Of a DNA stretch of 48,701 nucleotides, positions 8,758 to 17,573 are shown one piece after another; position 1 is the first letter of the stretch, and every line of letters begins with the position of its first letter. This DNA comes from Bacteroidia bacterium (GTDB lineage Bacteria; Bacteroidota; Bacteroidia; DATLTG01). The notes below the pieces were generated by a model. That model saw only the letters and a list, made by a program, of their open reading frames with translations, was not told the DNA's origin and made no database searches. Position numbers and translations under genes: made by a program. The stretch lies in NCBI GenBank assembly GCA_039924845.1, contig JBDTAC010000062.1:1-48701 (forward strand). Reading direction: 5' to 3'.

Positions 8758-10131
8758 ATGGAAAAAGACAATAAAAAAATCATTACCGCTTGGGCATTTT
8801 ACGATTGGGCTAATTCCGTTTATCCGCTCGTTATTACGTCCACCACATTTCCCATTTATTACCTTGCCGTTACCAGTTCGAAAGGCTCCAGCCTTATTCG
8901 ATTTATGGGAATCAATTTTAATAATTCAGCTCTTTTAACGTATGCACTTTCCTTCGCTTATTTAGTAATTGCGGTGCTTTCACCTTTACTTTCGGGTATT
9001 GCCGATTATAGCGGAAGCAAGAAAAAATTCATGCAATTTTTTTGTTATCTCGGAGCGGCTTCTTGTTCCTTGATGTATTTCTTTACGAGCCAAACGCTTT
9101 CGCTTGGAATCGTTTTAATTATTTTGGCGTGCATCGGTTATTCGGGAAGCATTGTTTTTTACAACGCTTATCTTCCTGAAATTGCCACAGAAGAAAATCA
9201 AGATCGCGTAAGTGCAAAAGGCTTTGCGATGGGCTATATCGGAAGTTCTATTTTACTTATTTTAAATTTGATTGTTGTTTTATATCCGCAATATTTTTTC
9301 GATGTAGATACAAAAATGAAACAAATTATGGCGCAACACGCTGGCATTTTACAAACAGAAGCTTTGCAACAAGCCAAAGATTCTTTCGCTGGAATCGCCT
9401 CTCGTTTGGGCTTTCTGGCAGTTGGTATTTGGTGGATTGTCTTTGCACAAATTACTTTTTATTACGTTCCGAGTAATCCAACCAACCGAAAACCCGAAGG
9501 AAATTATTTATTTCGTGGCTATCAAGAATTAGTAAAAGTGTGGCATCAATTAAAACACACCACTCGCTTAACGCGATTTTTAGCAGCATTTTTTGTTTAT
9601 AGTATGGGCGTTCAAACAATTATGATGGTGGCTACTTTGTTCGGAAGCGACACGCTTAAATTGGAAAGCGGGCAACTCATTATTACCATTCTCGTTATTC
9701 AATTTGTTGCCATTGCAGGATCGTATTTGTTTTCTTATTTATCGAAATTAATCGGAAACATTGCCACCTTAAAAATTGCAGTAGTGATATGGATTTTATT
9801 GTGTATTGGCGCGTATTTCACAACAACCGCCACACAGTTTTACATTCTTGCCGGCGTAGTTGGCTTAGTAATGGGCGGCATTCAATCCTTGTCGCGCTCC
9901 ACGTATTCTAAAATGTTGCCCGAAACATTGGATCACGCTTCGTTTTTCAGCTTTTTTGATGTATGCGAAAAAGTAGGCATTGTACTCGGAACAGCTTTAT
10001 TTGCAAGCATTACACAAATGACGAGCGATATGCGAAACGCTGTAGTTTCATTGGTTCTTATTTTTGTTGTTGGATTACTTTTGTTGATGCGCGTACCGAA
10101 AATACAAAAAACTGAAAGTGCATCTTCCTAA
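8758..10131 (+). CDS. UMF1/Atg22-type MFS transporter
   Basis: The protein (457 aa) has about 12 hydrophobic helices. The N-terminal WAFYDWANSVYPLVITSTTF is typical of the UMF1 (Atg22-like) branch of the major facilitator superfamily. SLSRSTYSKMLPE in the C-terminal half is also a family hallmark. The substrate is unknown; yeast Atg22 exports amino acids from vacuoles. It lies in a run of same-strand genes with hemE and the LutA-like gene, each separated by an AT palindrome. Confidence 0.9.
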   Translation: MEKDNKKIITAWAFYDWANSVYPLVITSTTFPIYYLAVTSSKGSSLIRFMGINFNNSALLTYALSFAYLVIAVLSPLLSGIADYSGSKKKFMQFFCYLGAASCSLMYFFTSQTLSLGIVLIILACIGYSGSIVFYNAYLPEIATEENQDRVSAKGFAMGYIGSSILLILNLIVVLYPQYFFDVDTKMKQIMAQHAGILQTEALQQAKDSFAGIASRLGFLAVGIWWIVFAQITFYYVPSNPTNRKPEGNYLFRGYQELVKVWHQLKHTTRLTRFLAAFFVYSMGVQTIMMVATLFGSDTLKLESGQLIITILVIQFVAIAGSYLFSYLSKLIGNIATLKIAVVIWILLCIGAYFTTTATQFYILAGVVGLVMGGIQSLSRSTYSKMLPETLDHASFFSFFDVCEKVGIVLGTALFASITQMTSDMRNAVVSLVLIFVVGLLLLMRVPKIQKTESASS

Positions 10132-10139
10132 AAAAGGTG

Positions 10140-10161
10140 TTCGAAAAAATAATTTTTTGAA
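10140..10161. repeat. AT-palindrome copy
   Basis: TTCGAAAAAATAATTTTTTGAA with paired TTC/GAA flanks begins 9 bp after the transporter stop codon. Confidence 0.75.
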
Positions 10162-10172
10162 GTACTAAAATC

Positions 10173-10892
10173 ATGATTGTAGATATTTTTATTCCGTGTT
10201 ATATCGACCAAATTTATCCTGATACAGGATTTAATATGGTGAAAATTTTAGAAAAAGTGGGTTGTGGAGTCAATTACAATCCGGAGCAAACGTGTTGCGG
10301 GCAACCTGCATTTAACGCAGGCTATTGGGACAATTGCAAAGAAGTGGGCGAAAAGTTTATTCGCGAATTTCAAAATGATCGTTACATTGTTTGTCCTTCG
10401 GCTTCGTGCGTTGGAATGATCAAAAATTATTATCCCGAAATGTTTCACAATTCGGCTTTACACAACGAGTACAAACAAATTCAAAAAAATATTTTTGAGT
10501 TCAGCGATTTTATGGTGAACATTCTTAAGATTGTAAATCTCGGAGCTGAATTAAATGGCGTTGCCACATATCACGATTCCTGCGCGGCTTTGCGCGAATA
10601 CGGTATCAAGCGCGAACCACGAGTATTACTCGAAAAAGTAAAAGGTTTGGAATTACGTGAAATGAAAGACACCGATGTTTGCTGCGGTTTCGGCGGTTCT
10701 TTCGCTACAAAAATGGAACCGATTTCTATCGGGATGGGAAATGATAAAATTGCGAATGTATTGGAAACAGGCGCCGAATACCTTATTTCTACTGATACTT
10801 CCTGCCTGATGCACTTAGATGGAATCGCGAAAAAGCAACACAAAAATATCAAAATGATGCACTTGGTAGATGTACTCGCATCTGGCTGGTAA
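10173..10892 (+). CDS. LutA-like iron-sulfur (CCG domain) protein
   Basis: The protein (239 aa) has two cysteine-rich CCG domains. Cys9 and CCGQPAFNAG (41-50) form the first; DSC (135-137) and CCGFGGSFATK (170-180) form the second. These fit the LutA/YkgE family, a subunit of the L-lactate oxidation complex, and heterodisulfide reductase-like proteins. The partner genes lutB and lutC are not adjacent, so the lactate role is an inference. It is the usual length for LutA. Confidence 0.88.
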   Translation: MIVDIFIPCYIDQIYPDTGFNMVKILEKVGCGVNYNPEQTCCGQPAFNAGYWDNCKEVGEKFIREFQNDRYIVCPSASCVGMIKNYYPEMFHNSALHNEYKQIQKNIFEFSDFMVNILKIVNLGAELNGVATYHDSCAALREYGIKREPRVLLEKVKGLELREMKDTDVCCGFGGSFATKMEPISIGMGNDKIANVLETGAEYLISTDTSCLMHLDGIAKKQHKNIKMMHLVDVLASGW

Positions 10893-10901
10893 GGAAAATA
10901 A

Positions 10902-10927
10902 GGCTTCGAAAAATTATTTTTTTAAAG
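10902..10927. repeat. AT-palindrome copy
   Basis: Core GAAAAATTATTTTTTT, starting about 15 bp after the LutA-like stop, with CTTC/AAAG flanks. Confidence 0.7.
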
Positions 10928-10952
10928 ACTTTTTTTATGCAAAATTTTATGC

Positions 10953-10974
10953 CTCGAAAAATTATTTTTTCAAA
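10953..10974. repeat. AT-palindrome copy
   Basis: Exact core GAAAAATTATTTTTTC (10956-10971). It is the second of three copies in the same spacer. Confidence 0.75.
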
Positions 10975-10989
10975 TCTGTTTTTTATCAT

Positions 10990-11051
10990 AACTCCGTAGG
11001 AGTTAAATTGTAATAGTTAATTGCAGAAATAAAAATTAGCTCCGTAGAAGC
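10990..11051. repeat. CTCCGTAG-type dispersed repeat pair
   Basis: AACTCCGTAGGAGTT (10990-11004) is a palindrome with 6-bp arms. A related AGCTCCGTAGAAGC follows at 11038-11051. I see no gene in this spacer. Confidence 0.5.
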
Positions 11052-11063
11052 GAAATAATATTT

Positions 11064-11085
11064 ATTTCGAAAAATTATTTTTTAT
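11064..11085. repeat. AT-palindrome copy
   Basis: Core GAAAAATTATTTTTTATT; third copy in the 10893-11185 spacer. Confidence 0.6.
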
Positions 11086-11185
11086 TGATTAGATTTAAGT
11101 CGAATTTAAAATCGTTCTAATTATAGAGAGGCGCACATTAAAAATGCACAACAAATCTGAATACACAAAGTAAACCAGTACAAAA

Positions 11186-11593
11186 ATGAAAAAGATAAGA
11201 TACGGATTTAGAGCAATTGTTTTCTTATTGTACCGCTATTACAGTACAGGAGCCCAAGAATCAATCAAATTTATGTCAGCAAAGACAATAGTTACTTTCG
11301 TTCTTTGGTTTCAATTATTTGTAATACAAACAATCTTCCTACATAAATTTGCCATGCAAACTGTTGATCAAACTCTTAGGTTTGGTCCTTTAGTCTCAAG
11401 AATATTACTTATTCCGCAATTTGCAATTGTTTTTGTATTTGTAAGCCTTTACACAGGCAAGGAAGACGTAATGAAAAATTTTAAATGCGATGAAGCCAAA
11501 TTGCAAAAAATAAAAACAATTACTATCGTTTATGTTGTAGTACTTTTTGCTTTCTTTTTTGTTACAAATTATAACCGTTGGTACATCAGTTAA
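11186..11593 (+). CDS. Hypothetical three-helix membrane protein
   Basis: The protein (135 aa) has three hydrophobic segments, at about residues 34-52, 69-86 and 110-127, separated by charged loops. I do not recognise a family. It is a single gene with a 293-bp repeat-rich spacer before it and a convergent rhomboid gene after it, so it looks like an accessory insertion. The start ATG is preceded by an A-rich leader. Confidence 0.75.
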   Translation: MKKIRYGFRAIVFLLYRYYSTGAQESIKFMSAKTIVTFVLWFQLFVIQTIFLHKFAMQTVDQTLRFGPLVSRILLIPQFAIVFVFVSLYTGKEDVMKNFKCDEAKLQKIKTITIVYVVVLFAFFFVTNYNRWYIS

Positions 11594-11613
11594 ACAATCA
11601 TTAAAAAATGAGG

Positions 11614-11632
11614 TAAAAAAAATATTTTTTCA
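11614..11632. repeat. AT-palindrome variant
   Basis: AAAAAAATATTTTTT core with a shorter centre, between the convergent membrane-protein and rhomboid genes. Confidence 0.5.
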
Positions 11633-11665
11633 AACACAAAATCTGCACATTTTCAAATTCGTAAA

Positions 11666-12292
11666 TCACTCAAATTCCGGTTCTTCGTAAGGTTCGTTCT
11701 CGTCGTCGTCTTCAAAATTATAATGTTCGTTTGACGGACCTTCTTGACGAAAATAATACGCTGTAATTATTCCAGCGAAAGAGCCCATTAAATGTGATTC
11801 CCAAGATATTTGCGGCATCATCGGAAAAACTCCCCAAACCATACTTCCATAAAAAAAAGTTACGAAAAGTGAGAGCGCCAACAGTGATTTATTTTTTCGG
11901 AAAACGCCGCTAAAAAAAACAAAACACACAAATCCGTAAACTAATCCGCTGGCTCCAATGTGATATGCTTCGCGCGCAGCTACCCAAACCCAAACATCTG
12001 TAATTAAATAAATCCAAAAAAATATTTTTACGGCAATGCTTCGGTAGAAATAAAAAATGGTGATTCCTAAAATTAATAAAGGAATAGTATTGGAAATTAA
12101 ATGTTCCCAACCTGCGTGTATCAAGGGCGCTGTAACAATTCCAATCAGTCCTTTTTCGGTACGCGGATAAATTCCGAATTGCGCAAAACTGATGTTAAAA
12201 GCCACTTCCACCGTTTTAATTATCCATAATAAAAGGACAAACGAACAAGGGAAAAAGAGGCTTCCGAGAAATTTTTTTTTATCGGTGTTCAA
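11666..12292 (-). CDS. Rhomboid-family intramembrane serine protease
   Basis: The protein (208 aa) has about six membrane helices. The catalytic Ser115 lies in GASG (113-116) and His167 in SWESHLMGSFAG. His64 and Asn68 (HLISN) supply the oxyanion site. The acidic C-terminal tail (EDDDENEPYEEPEFE) is cytoplasmic or periplasmic by topology. The codon at 12290-12292 is TTG, and the start falls inside an AT palindrome; no ATG lies upstream in frame before the neighbour. Membrane proteolysis is likely; the substrate is unknown. Confidence 0.9.
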   Translation of the reverse strand: MNTDKKKFLGSLFFPCSFVLLLWIIKTVEVAFNISFAQFGIYPRTEKGLIGIVTAPLIHAGWEHLISNTIPLLILGITIFYFYRSIAVKIFFWIYLITDVWVWVAAREAYHIGASGLVYGFVCFVFFSGVFRKNKSLLALSLFVTFFYGSMVWGVFPMMPQISWESHLMGSFAGIITAYYFRQEGPSNEHYNFEDDDENEPYEEPEFE

Positions 12293-12309
12293 AAAATTAT
12301 TTTTTTGAC
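12287..12309. repeat. AT-palindrome copy
   Basis: GTTCAAAAAATTATTTTTTT with GTTC/GAC flanks. It lies just after the TerB-DnaJ stop and overlaps the first codons of the rhomboid gene. Confidence 0.75.
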
Positions 12310-12312
12310 GCG

Positions 12313-13047
12313 TTAATTCATGCCGCGTTTTTTGCGGATTTTTTCGTAGGCTTGTTGCACTTTCTGAAATTTTTCTTTCGCAGCATTCTGAACGTCTTCG
12401 CCCAAACTGCTCACTTTATCAGGATGAAATTTAATTGCCAATTGTCGGTATGCTTTTTTTATTTCATCATCACTTGCGTTAGGCGAAACATCTAAAATCT
12501 TGTATTCGCTTTCCGCATCCTTGTAAAACATGGCTTTTATCGAATTAAAATCGGCGGTGCTTACGCCAATAAAATTGGTAATCATGGCAAGCATATTTAA
12601 TTCGGCAGTCTGAATTTCTCCATCCGCATTTGCAATTCCAAATAAAAAATGTACCAATTGTAATTTCGAGGAAAGCGCCATTTGCTGCCGAATTTGGAAA
12701 CAAACTTGTTGCAAAGGAATTTCGCCTTCTAAATTTTGTTTTAATTTTTGTAAGAGAATATTTGTTTGATCGATACCGAAATTTTGAATGAAAAATTTTT
12801 TCACATAATCCAATTCCGTTTTCATAATCTTACCGTCCGATTTCATAACGGCGGCAGATAAAACCAATAAACTATTGCTAAAATCATTTGGCTGAAAGCT
12901 TTGTCGCACATACGAACTTTGCGCTCCAGTACTCACCGTTACAGTGGCAGATTCATCAATCAAATAACCCAAAGCAAAACCAATTACACCGCCAACAGGT
13001 CCATCCAACGCCCAGCCCAAAATGCCGCCAATCCATTTAACAATCAT
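12313..13047 (-). CDS. TerB-like and DnaJ-domain protein (DjlA-type)
   Basis: The protein (244 aa) starts with a glycine-rich membrane segment (residues 5-28, [20 protein letters not shown]). A TerB-like helical domain follows (about 60-165), then a C-terminal J-domain (about 180-244) with the HPD motif at 208-210. This is the DjlA architecture: a membrane-anchored co-chaperone that stimulates DnaK. It is encoded just upstream of the rhomboid gene on the same strand. Confidence 0.92.
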   Translation of the reverse strand: MIVKWIGGILGWALDGPVGGVIGFALGYLIDESATVTVSTGAQSSYVRQSFQPNDFSNSLLVLSAAVMKSDGKIMKTELDYVKKFFIQNFGIDQTNILLQKLKQNLEGEIPLQQVCFQIRQQMALSSKLQLVHFLFGIANADGEIQTAELNMLAMITNFIGVSTADFNSIKAMFYKDAESEYKILDVSPNASDDEIKKAYRQLAIKFHPDKVSSLGEDVQNAAKEKFQKVQQAYEKIRKKRGMN

Positions 13048-13068
13048 TCTTCCATTCTATTTAAAATG

Positions 13069-13095
13069 AAATCCCTCCGTTGCCAAGAGGGATTT
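13069..13095. terminator. Hairpin, probable terminator
   Basis: AAATCCCTC (13069-13077) pairs perfectly with GAGGGATTT (13087-13095) around a 9-base loop. It sits between the TPM operon and the TerB-DnaJ gene. T-runs are present on both strands but are stronger on the plus strand. Confidence 0.55.
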
Positions 13096-13124
13096 TTGTC
13101 ATTTATTTTTGTCCTATTTTTTAC

Positions 13125-13146
13125 TTTGAAAAAATAATTTTTCAAA
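13125..13146. repeat. AT-palindrome copy
   Basis: TTTGAAAAAATAATTTTTCAAA with perfectly paired TTTG/CAAA flanks, 8 bp after the stop of the TPM operon. Confidence 0.8.
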
Positions 13147-13153
13147 ACTATTT

Positions 13154-13993
13154 TTACCAGCTCCCTCCTGCTCCACCACCGCCAAATCCGCCGCCACCAA
13201 ATCCTCCAAAACCACCACCGCCGCCTCCAAAAGATCCACCACCACCACCGAATCCGCCGCCACCCATTCCAAAAAACATTCCGGCTGCGCCCATGGTTGC
13301 ACTTCCGCCGCCAGTACGTTTTTGCGAAGCCGAACGGAAGAAAATAAAAACACAAAACAGCACCCAAAAAATAAAAAAGAGAGTTCCGGAACTCATTCCT
13401 TGCGATGCTTTTTGTGCGTATTGTTTCGCGTTAATTTCACCTTTTGCTAAGGAAATCAATACATCCGTCGCTTTGTTCAACGCCACATCATTTTGATTTT
13501 GTTTGAAATTCGGAATCATTTCATTTTCCACAATTTCCTTACACGTCGCATCCGGAATAGCGCCTTCCAAGCCGGAACCAGCAGCAATAAAAACTTGTTT
13601 TTGTCCTTGTCCGCCAGTTGGTTTGATTAAAACAACCACGCCGTTATCAAATTTTTTCGTACCAACGCCCCACTTTTGCCCCAATCGTGTAGCATAATCG
13701 TACGGCTCAAAACCTTTTAAATCGTCTACAATCACAATGGTGATTTGATTGGAAGTGCTGTCGCTAAAGCGATCCAACTTGTATTCCAATTGTTGTGTTT
13801 CGGCAGGAGAAATAAAATTGGGAAATTGTTTCGATAAATTATTCACCAATCTCGGTGGATTTGGCCTGTCCGGAAGACTATCGTTTTGCGCTTTTATCGG
13901 CTGAAAAGCAAAGCTCAAAAACAGTGTCAGGAAAAATATTTTTTTGACGTTCGAAAAAATAATTTTTTGAACGCTCTTTTTTAGGTAGATCAT
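13154..13993 (-). CDS. TPM-domain (YgcG-like) membrane protein
   Basis: I place the start at the ATG read from 13993, which gives 280 aa and avoids overlap with the upstream gene. A signal peptide (FFLTLFLSFAFQPIKA) precedes the TPM domain. A single membrane helix follows (FFIFWVLFCVFIFF), and a strongly glycine-rich tail ends the protein. It probably acts at the envelope together with LemA and the second TPM protein. The signal-peptide region contains an AT palindrome with GTTC/GAAC flanks (13949-13972), read as QKIIF. Confidence 0.9.
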   Translation of the reverse strand: MIYLKKSVQKIIFSNVKKIFFLTLFLSFAFQPIKAQNDSLPDRPNPPRLVNNLSKQFPNFISPAETQQLEYKLDRFSDSTSNQITIVIVDDLKGFEPYDYATRLGQKWGVGTKKFDNGVVVLIKPTGGQGQKQVFIAAGSGLEGAIPDATCKEIVENEMIPNFKQNQNDVALNKATDVLISLAKGEINAKQYAQKASQGMSSGTLFFIFWVLFCVFIFFRSASQKRTGGGSATMGAAGMFFGMGGGGFGGGGGSFGGGGGGFGGFGGGGFGGGGAGGSW

Positions 13994-14003
13994 TTTTTCA
14001 GAA

Positions 14004-14450
14004 TCAAGCATTGGTATCAAAAGAAATATCGTCTGGCAATTCATTCGTGTCGGAATCCGTGTGTGGAAAATTTTTTTTCAAATGATCGCCAGCCATCCTA
14101 ATGCCTTCGCACAAACCTTCCGTAAATTTGGATTCTTTAAATCGTTTAATAATGTGCTCTTTCACATCGTCCCAAAAATTTTCAGGAACGGTTGCGTGAA
14201 CACCTTCATCACCCACAATCGCAAATTTGCGATGACTTAAAGCAACGTAAAAAAGCACGCTGTTGCGATGATTTGTTTTGTGCATTTCCAATTTATGAAG
14301 CACCAGAACAGCACGCTCCATCGCATCTCCAGAACATTTATTTTCTAAATGTACCCGAATTTGCCCGGATGTTTGATGCTCCGCATCGACAATTGCTTTC
14401 TTAATTTCTTCCTGTTGTTCAACAGAAAAAAAAGTTTTTACGTCTGCCAT
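14004..14450 (-). CDS. TPM-domain protein, soluble
   Basis: The protein (148 aa) has a single TPM_phosphatase domain with the family patterns SGQIRVHLE, VLFYVALSHRKFAIVGD and HATVPENFWDD. It has no signal peptide or membrane segment. It is the middle gene of a lemA-TPM-TPM operon found across Bacteroidota. The biochemical role of such domains is uncertain. Confidence 0.9.
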   Translation of the reverse strand: MADVKTFFSVEQQEEIKKAIVDAEHQTSGQIRVHLENKCSGDAMERAVLVLHKLEMHKTNHRNSVLFYVALSHRKFAIVGDEGVHATVPENFWDDVKEHIIKRFKESKFTEGLCEGIRMAGDHLKKNFPHTDSDTNELPDDISFDTNA

Positions 14451-14452
14451 TT

Positions 14453-15049
14453 TTATTTACTAAAATTGATATCGGGCGCAGTAGCTGCACCTTGCTGTGC
14501 TTCAAAATAAGCGTGACGTTGAAATCCAAACATGCCTGCAAAAATATTGGTAGGGAAAGTACGGATGTATGTATTAAATTGTTGCGCAGCATCGTTAAAA
14601 CGACCTCTTTGCGTAGCAATTCTATTTTCCATTCCTTCGTATTGTGCTTGAAAATCGCGGAAAGCTTGTACCGATTGCAACTGCGGGTAATTTTCCGAAA
14701 TCGCCATCAAACGTCCAAGTGATGAACCGAAAGCAGATTGCGCTTTGTCGAATGCCGCTAATTTTTCAGGCGTTAAATTAGTTGGATCAATTTGTATGCT
14801 GGTTGCTTTTGCGCGTGCTTCCACAACTGCCGTTAAAGTACTTTTTTCGAAATTAGCAGAACCTTGTACAATCGCCATCAAATTTTTGGTTTTATCCATA
14901 CGCGCTTGATATGCTACTTCTACTTGTTTCCATTGTGCGGTAACGCCTTCATCCATTGTTACCAAACCATTGTAAGTATTCATCACCCACATGACGATAA
15001 TGAAAATAAACAGTACAACTACGCCCAATGCGATTAATCCTTTTTTCAT
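14453..15049 (-). CDS. lemA: LemA family protein
   Basis: The protein (198 aa) has one N-terminal membrane helix (residues 5-25). A long helical domain follows with the LemA pattern YNGLVTMDEGVTAQWKQVEV and, near the end, FNTYIRTFPTNIFAGMFGF. It is the first gene of the LemA/TPM/TPM operon, with 2 bp to the next gene. The function is not established; the conserved pairing with TPM proteins suggests an envelope complex. Confidence 0.94.
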   Translation of the reverse strand: MKKGLIALGVVVLFIFIIVMWVMNTYNGLVTMDEGVTAQWKQVEVAYQARMDKTKNLMAIVQGSANFEKSTLTAVVEARAKATSIQIDPTNLTPEKLAAFDKAQSAFGSSLGRLMAISENYPQLQSVQAFRDFQAQYEGMENRIATQRGRFNDAAQQFNTYIRTFPTNIFAGMFGFQRHAYFEAQQGAATAPDINFSK

Positions 15050-15105
15050 ATTGTTTTCGGTTTTAAATTATTTTTCAGTTTATCGAAATGTAAAAGTAAT
15101 TTATT

Positions 15106-16932
15106 TTAATCAATCAATTCCAAACTGCGTTTTACAAATGTTGTTAATGCTTCTCCTTTTAATAAATTCTGAGAAAGCATGGCTAAATCAGCTGTTTGTT
15201 TCAGTAATTTTTTTTGTTTTTCTTTGTCTTTTTCTGCACTAATTTTCGAGATAATCGGATTGTTGGAATTGACAATCAAATTATACATTTCCGGCATATT
15301 TCCCATAAAATTCATTCCTCCGCCTCCACCCATCGCGCTCATATCTTTCATTCGGCGCATAAATTCGGGTTGTGTAATAATCATCGGGTTTTCTGTTTCG
15401 CTCATGTTTTCAAACGACACCGAAAATTTTTCTTTCGGAACCACTTCTTCAATAATCGGTTTCAACTGGTTTATTTGCTCTTCACTTAATTTAGAAGGAA
15501 TTGTTTCGTCTTTTTGAATCAATTTATCCACCGTATCAGCATCCACCCGAACAAAAGAAATATTTTCCATTTTCTGTTCTAAAAAATTAATAAAATGCGG
15601 ATCAATCGGCGTATCCATTACCAATACATCGTATCCTTTATCTTTCGCAGATTGAATAAAGCCGTGCTGTTCCAAAGGATTATTTGTGTAGAGATAAACT
15701 ACTTTTTTATCTTTATCCATTTGAGAAATTTTAATTTTCTCGGCGTATTCTTCGAAAGTAAATAAAGTGTTTTCGGTGTTTTTAAAGAGTGCTATTTTCT
15801 GCACTTTATCGAAAAATTTTTCTTCGGAAAGCATTCCGTATTCAATAAAAACTTTGATGTCTTCCCATTTCGCTTCAAAATCTTTACGATCATTTTTAAA
15901 AAGATCTTCCAATTTATCGGCTACTTTTTTGGTGATGTGCGCACTTATTTTTTTGACGTTGGAATCACTTTGCAAATAACTTCTCGAAACATTTAAGGGA
16001 ATATCCGGAGAATCAATAACGCCGCGTAAAAGCGTTAAGAAATCAGGAACAATATTTTCGACCGAATCAGTTACAAAAACTTGATTGCAATACAATTGAA
16101 TTTTATCTTTTTGTACTTCAAAACCTTTTTTCAATCGCGGAAAATAGAGTATTCCCGTAAGGTTAAACGGATAATCTACATTCAAATGAATGTGAAAAAG
16201 TGGCTCTTCGGAAAAAGGATATAATTCGTTGTAAAAATTCTTGTAATCTTCTGGCGATAAATCTGCTGGTTTCTTTGTCCAAGCAGGAGTGGTATTGTTA
16301 ATGACTTTTCCGTCAAATTTTATTTCGACAGGTAAAAATTTACAATATTTTTTGAGCAAGGTTTCGATGCGTGCATTCTCCAAAAACTCTTCCGAATCTT
16401 CTGCAATGTGCATGATGATTTCGGTTCCTCTTTCCTTTTTAGTTGTCTCTGTTAATTGGTATTCCGGACTTCCATCACATTCCCATTTCACTGCTTTTTT
16501 CGCAACTGTTTCTTTAAAAGATCTACTGATTAATTCCACTTTTGCAGACACCATAAAAGCCGAATAAAAACCCAAACCAAAATGTCCTATAATGGCATTT
16601 CCTTCCGCTTTGTCTTTGTATTTTTGCACAAATTCTTCCGCGCCTGAAAAAGCAATTTGGTTGATGTATTTCTCCACTTCTTCTGCCGTCATACCAATCC
16701 CTTTGTCTTTTACGGTAATCGTTTTGGCTTTTTTATCTACACTTATTTCGATGCTTACATCTCCTAATTCTGTTTTTGCTTCGCCTAAAGCAACTAATGT
16801 TTTTAGTTTTTGTGTAGCATCTACGGCGTTGGAAACAAGTTCTCTCAAAAAGATTTCGTGATCGGAGTACAAAAATTTTTTAATGATGGGGAAAATATTT
16901 TCCGTCTGTACATTTATTTTGCCTGTTTGCAT
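15106..16932 (-). CDS. htpG: Molecular chaperone HtpG (Hsp90)
   Basis: The protein (608 aa) is close to the usual HtpG length. The GHKL ATPase site is complete: ELVSNAVDA (31-39), DKGIGMT (76-82) and GHFGLGFYSAF (116-126). Middle and C-terminal dimerisation domains follow. It is a cytosolic stress chaperone. It is divergent from a small secreted-protein gene; the 129-bp spacer has no recognisable CIRCE element. Confidence 0.97.
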   Translation of the reverse strand: MQTGKINVQTENIFPIIKKFLYSDHEIFLRELVSNAVDATQKLKTLVALGEAKTELGDVSIEISVDKKAKTITVKDKGIGMTAEEVEKYINQIAFSGAEEFVQKYKDKAEGNAIIGHFGLGFYSAFMVSAKVELISRSFKETVAKKAVKWECDGSPEYQLTETTKKERGTEIIMHIAEDSEEFLENARIETLLKKYCKFLPVEIKFDGKVINNTTPAWTKKPADLSPEDYKNFYNELYPFSEEPLFHIHLNVDYPFNLTGILYFPRLKKGFEVQKDKIQLYCNQVFVTDSVENIVPDFLTLLRGVIDSPDIPLNVSRSYLQSDSNVKKISAHITKKVADKLEDLFKNDRKDFEAKWEDIKVFIEYGMLSEEKFFDKVQKIALFKNTENTLFTFEEYAEKIKISQMDKDKKVVYLYTNNPLEQHGFIQSAKDKGYDVLVMDTPIDPHFINFLEQKMENISFVRVDADTVDKLIQKDETIPSKLSEEQINQLKPIIEEVVPKEKFSVSFENMSETENPMIITQPEFMRRMKDMSAMGGGGGMNFMGNMPEMYNLIVNSNNPIISKISAEKDKEKQKKLLKQTADLAMLSQNLLKGEALTTFVKRSLELID

Positions 16933-17045
16933 TTTTATTGATTTTAATGTTGAGTTCGCTCGCGTTAGTCAAAGTGTATGCCATTGCACAAAAACTGACA
17001 AAGTGGCAAAATAAATATCTTTTTTTTGATTTGAACTTACTTTAC

Positions 17046-17053
17046 TACATTTG
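17046..17053 (+). promoter_or_regulatory. TAnnTTTG -7 box
   Basis: TACATTTG lies 8 nt before the ATG at 17062, with a TTTG at 17025-17028. The spacing falls within the looser Flavobacterium range. The transcript would be nearly leaderless. Confidence 0.45.
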
Positions 17054-17061
17054 TACCCGAA

Positions 17062-17334
17062 ATGAAAAGCAAAAAATATTTTTTCGCAACACTTTTTTTA
17101 TTCTTGTCTGTTTTTGTCGGACAAGTTAAAGCGCAATGTTCCGTTTGCGCCGCATCCATTCAATCTAATTTACAACACGGCGGCACAACAGGTGCAGGCT
17201 TAAATCACGCTATTTTATATTTGATGGCTATACCCTATTTGGTTGTGAGCACTTGTTTGTTTTTTTATTTCAAAGACGAAATTTTTGAAAAATTCAGAAT
17301 TTTAAAAGCGAAATATAGTTCGCACAAAGTATAG
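17062..17334 (+). CDS. Small exported membrane protein with CxxC
   Basis: The protein (90 aa) has a signal peptide ending near residue 24 (VKAQ). CSVC follows, then a second hydrophobic helix (about 48-68) and a basic tail. I do not recognise a named family, although similar short proteins are common in Bacteroidota. The CxxC next to the cleavage site could bind metal or form a disulfide. It lies between htpG and the metH riboswitch but is probably not part of the methionine unit. Confidence 0.8.
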   Translation: MKSKKYFFATLFLFLSVFVGQVKAQCSVCAASIQSNLQHGGTTGAGLNHAILYLMAIPYLVVSTCLFFYFKDEIFEKFRILKAKYSSHKV

Positions 17335-17350
17335 TTCTTTTAAATTAATT

Positions 17351-17552
17351 GCTTATCCAGAAAGGCTGAGGGACTGTGCCCGATGAAGCCTTGGCAACCC
17401 TTTTCTACTTTCGTAATTTTACGAAGGAATAAAAGAAGGTGCCAACTCCTGTTCCGTATTTTTTTACGGAAAACGATAAGTCGGAAAATAAAAAAGATTT
17501 AGAAATATTCATTTATCAAATCTCTTCCGACTTCCGGGAGAGATTTTTTTTT
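17351..17552 (+). promoter_or_regulatory. SAM-I riboswitch with terminator, metH leader
   Basis: The SAM-I (S-box) core is clear: GGCTGAGGGACTG...CCGATGAAGCC..GGCAACC, then AAGGTGCCAACTCC. P1 pairs CTTATC (17352-17357) with GATAAG (17475-17480). AAGTCGGAA (17478-17486) is complementary to TTCCGACTT (17525-17533) and forms the antiterminator. The terminator pairs AAATCTCT (17518-17525) with AGAGATTT (17539-17546) before nine T. SAM binding stabilises P1, frees the terminator and shuts off metH. Confidence 0.95.
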
Positions 17553-17573
17553 ATAAAAAGATTGAATTGAATC

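Noticed and set aside
13080-13496. Proline-rich plus-strand open frame
   Set aside because: It is the complement of the glycine-rich tail of the TPM protein; GGN codons read as CCN on the other strand.
16933-17061. Heat-shock operator in the htpG spacer
   Set aside because: Two weak GACAAAGTG-like segments are visible, but there is no CIRCE element or clear inverted repeat.
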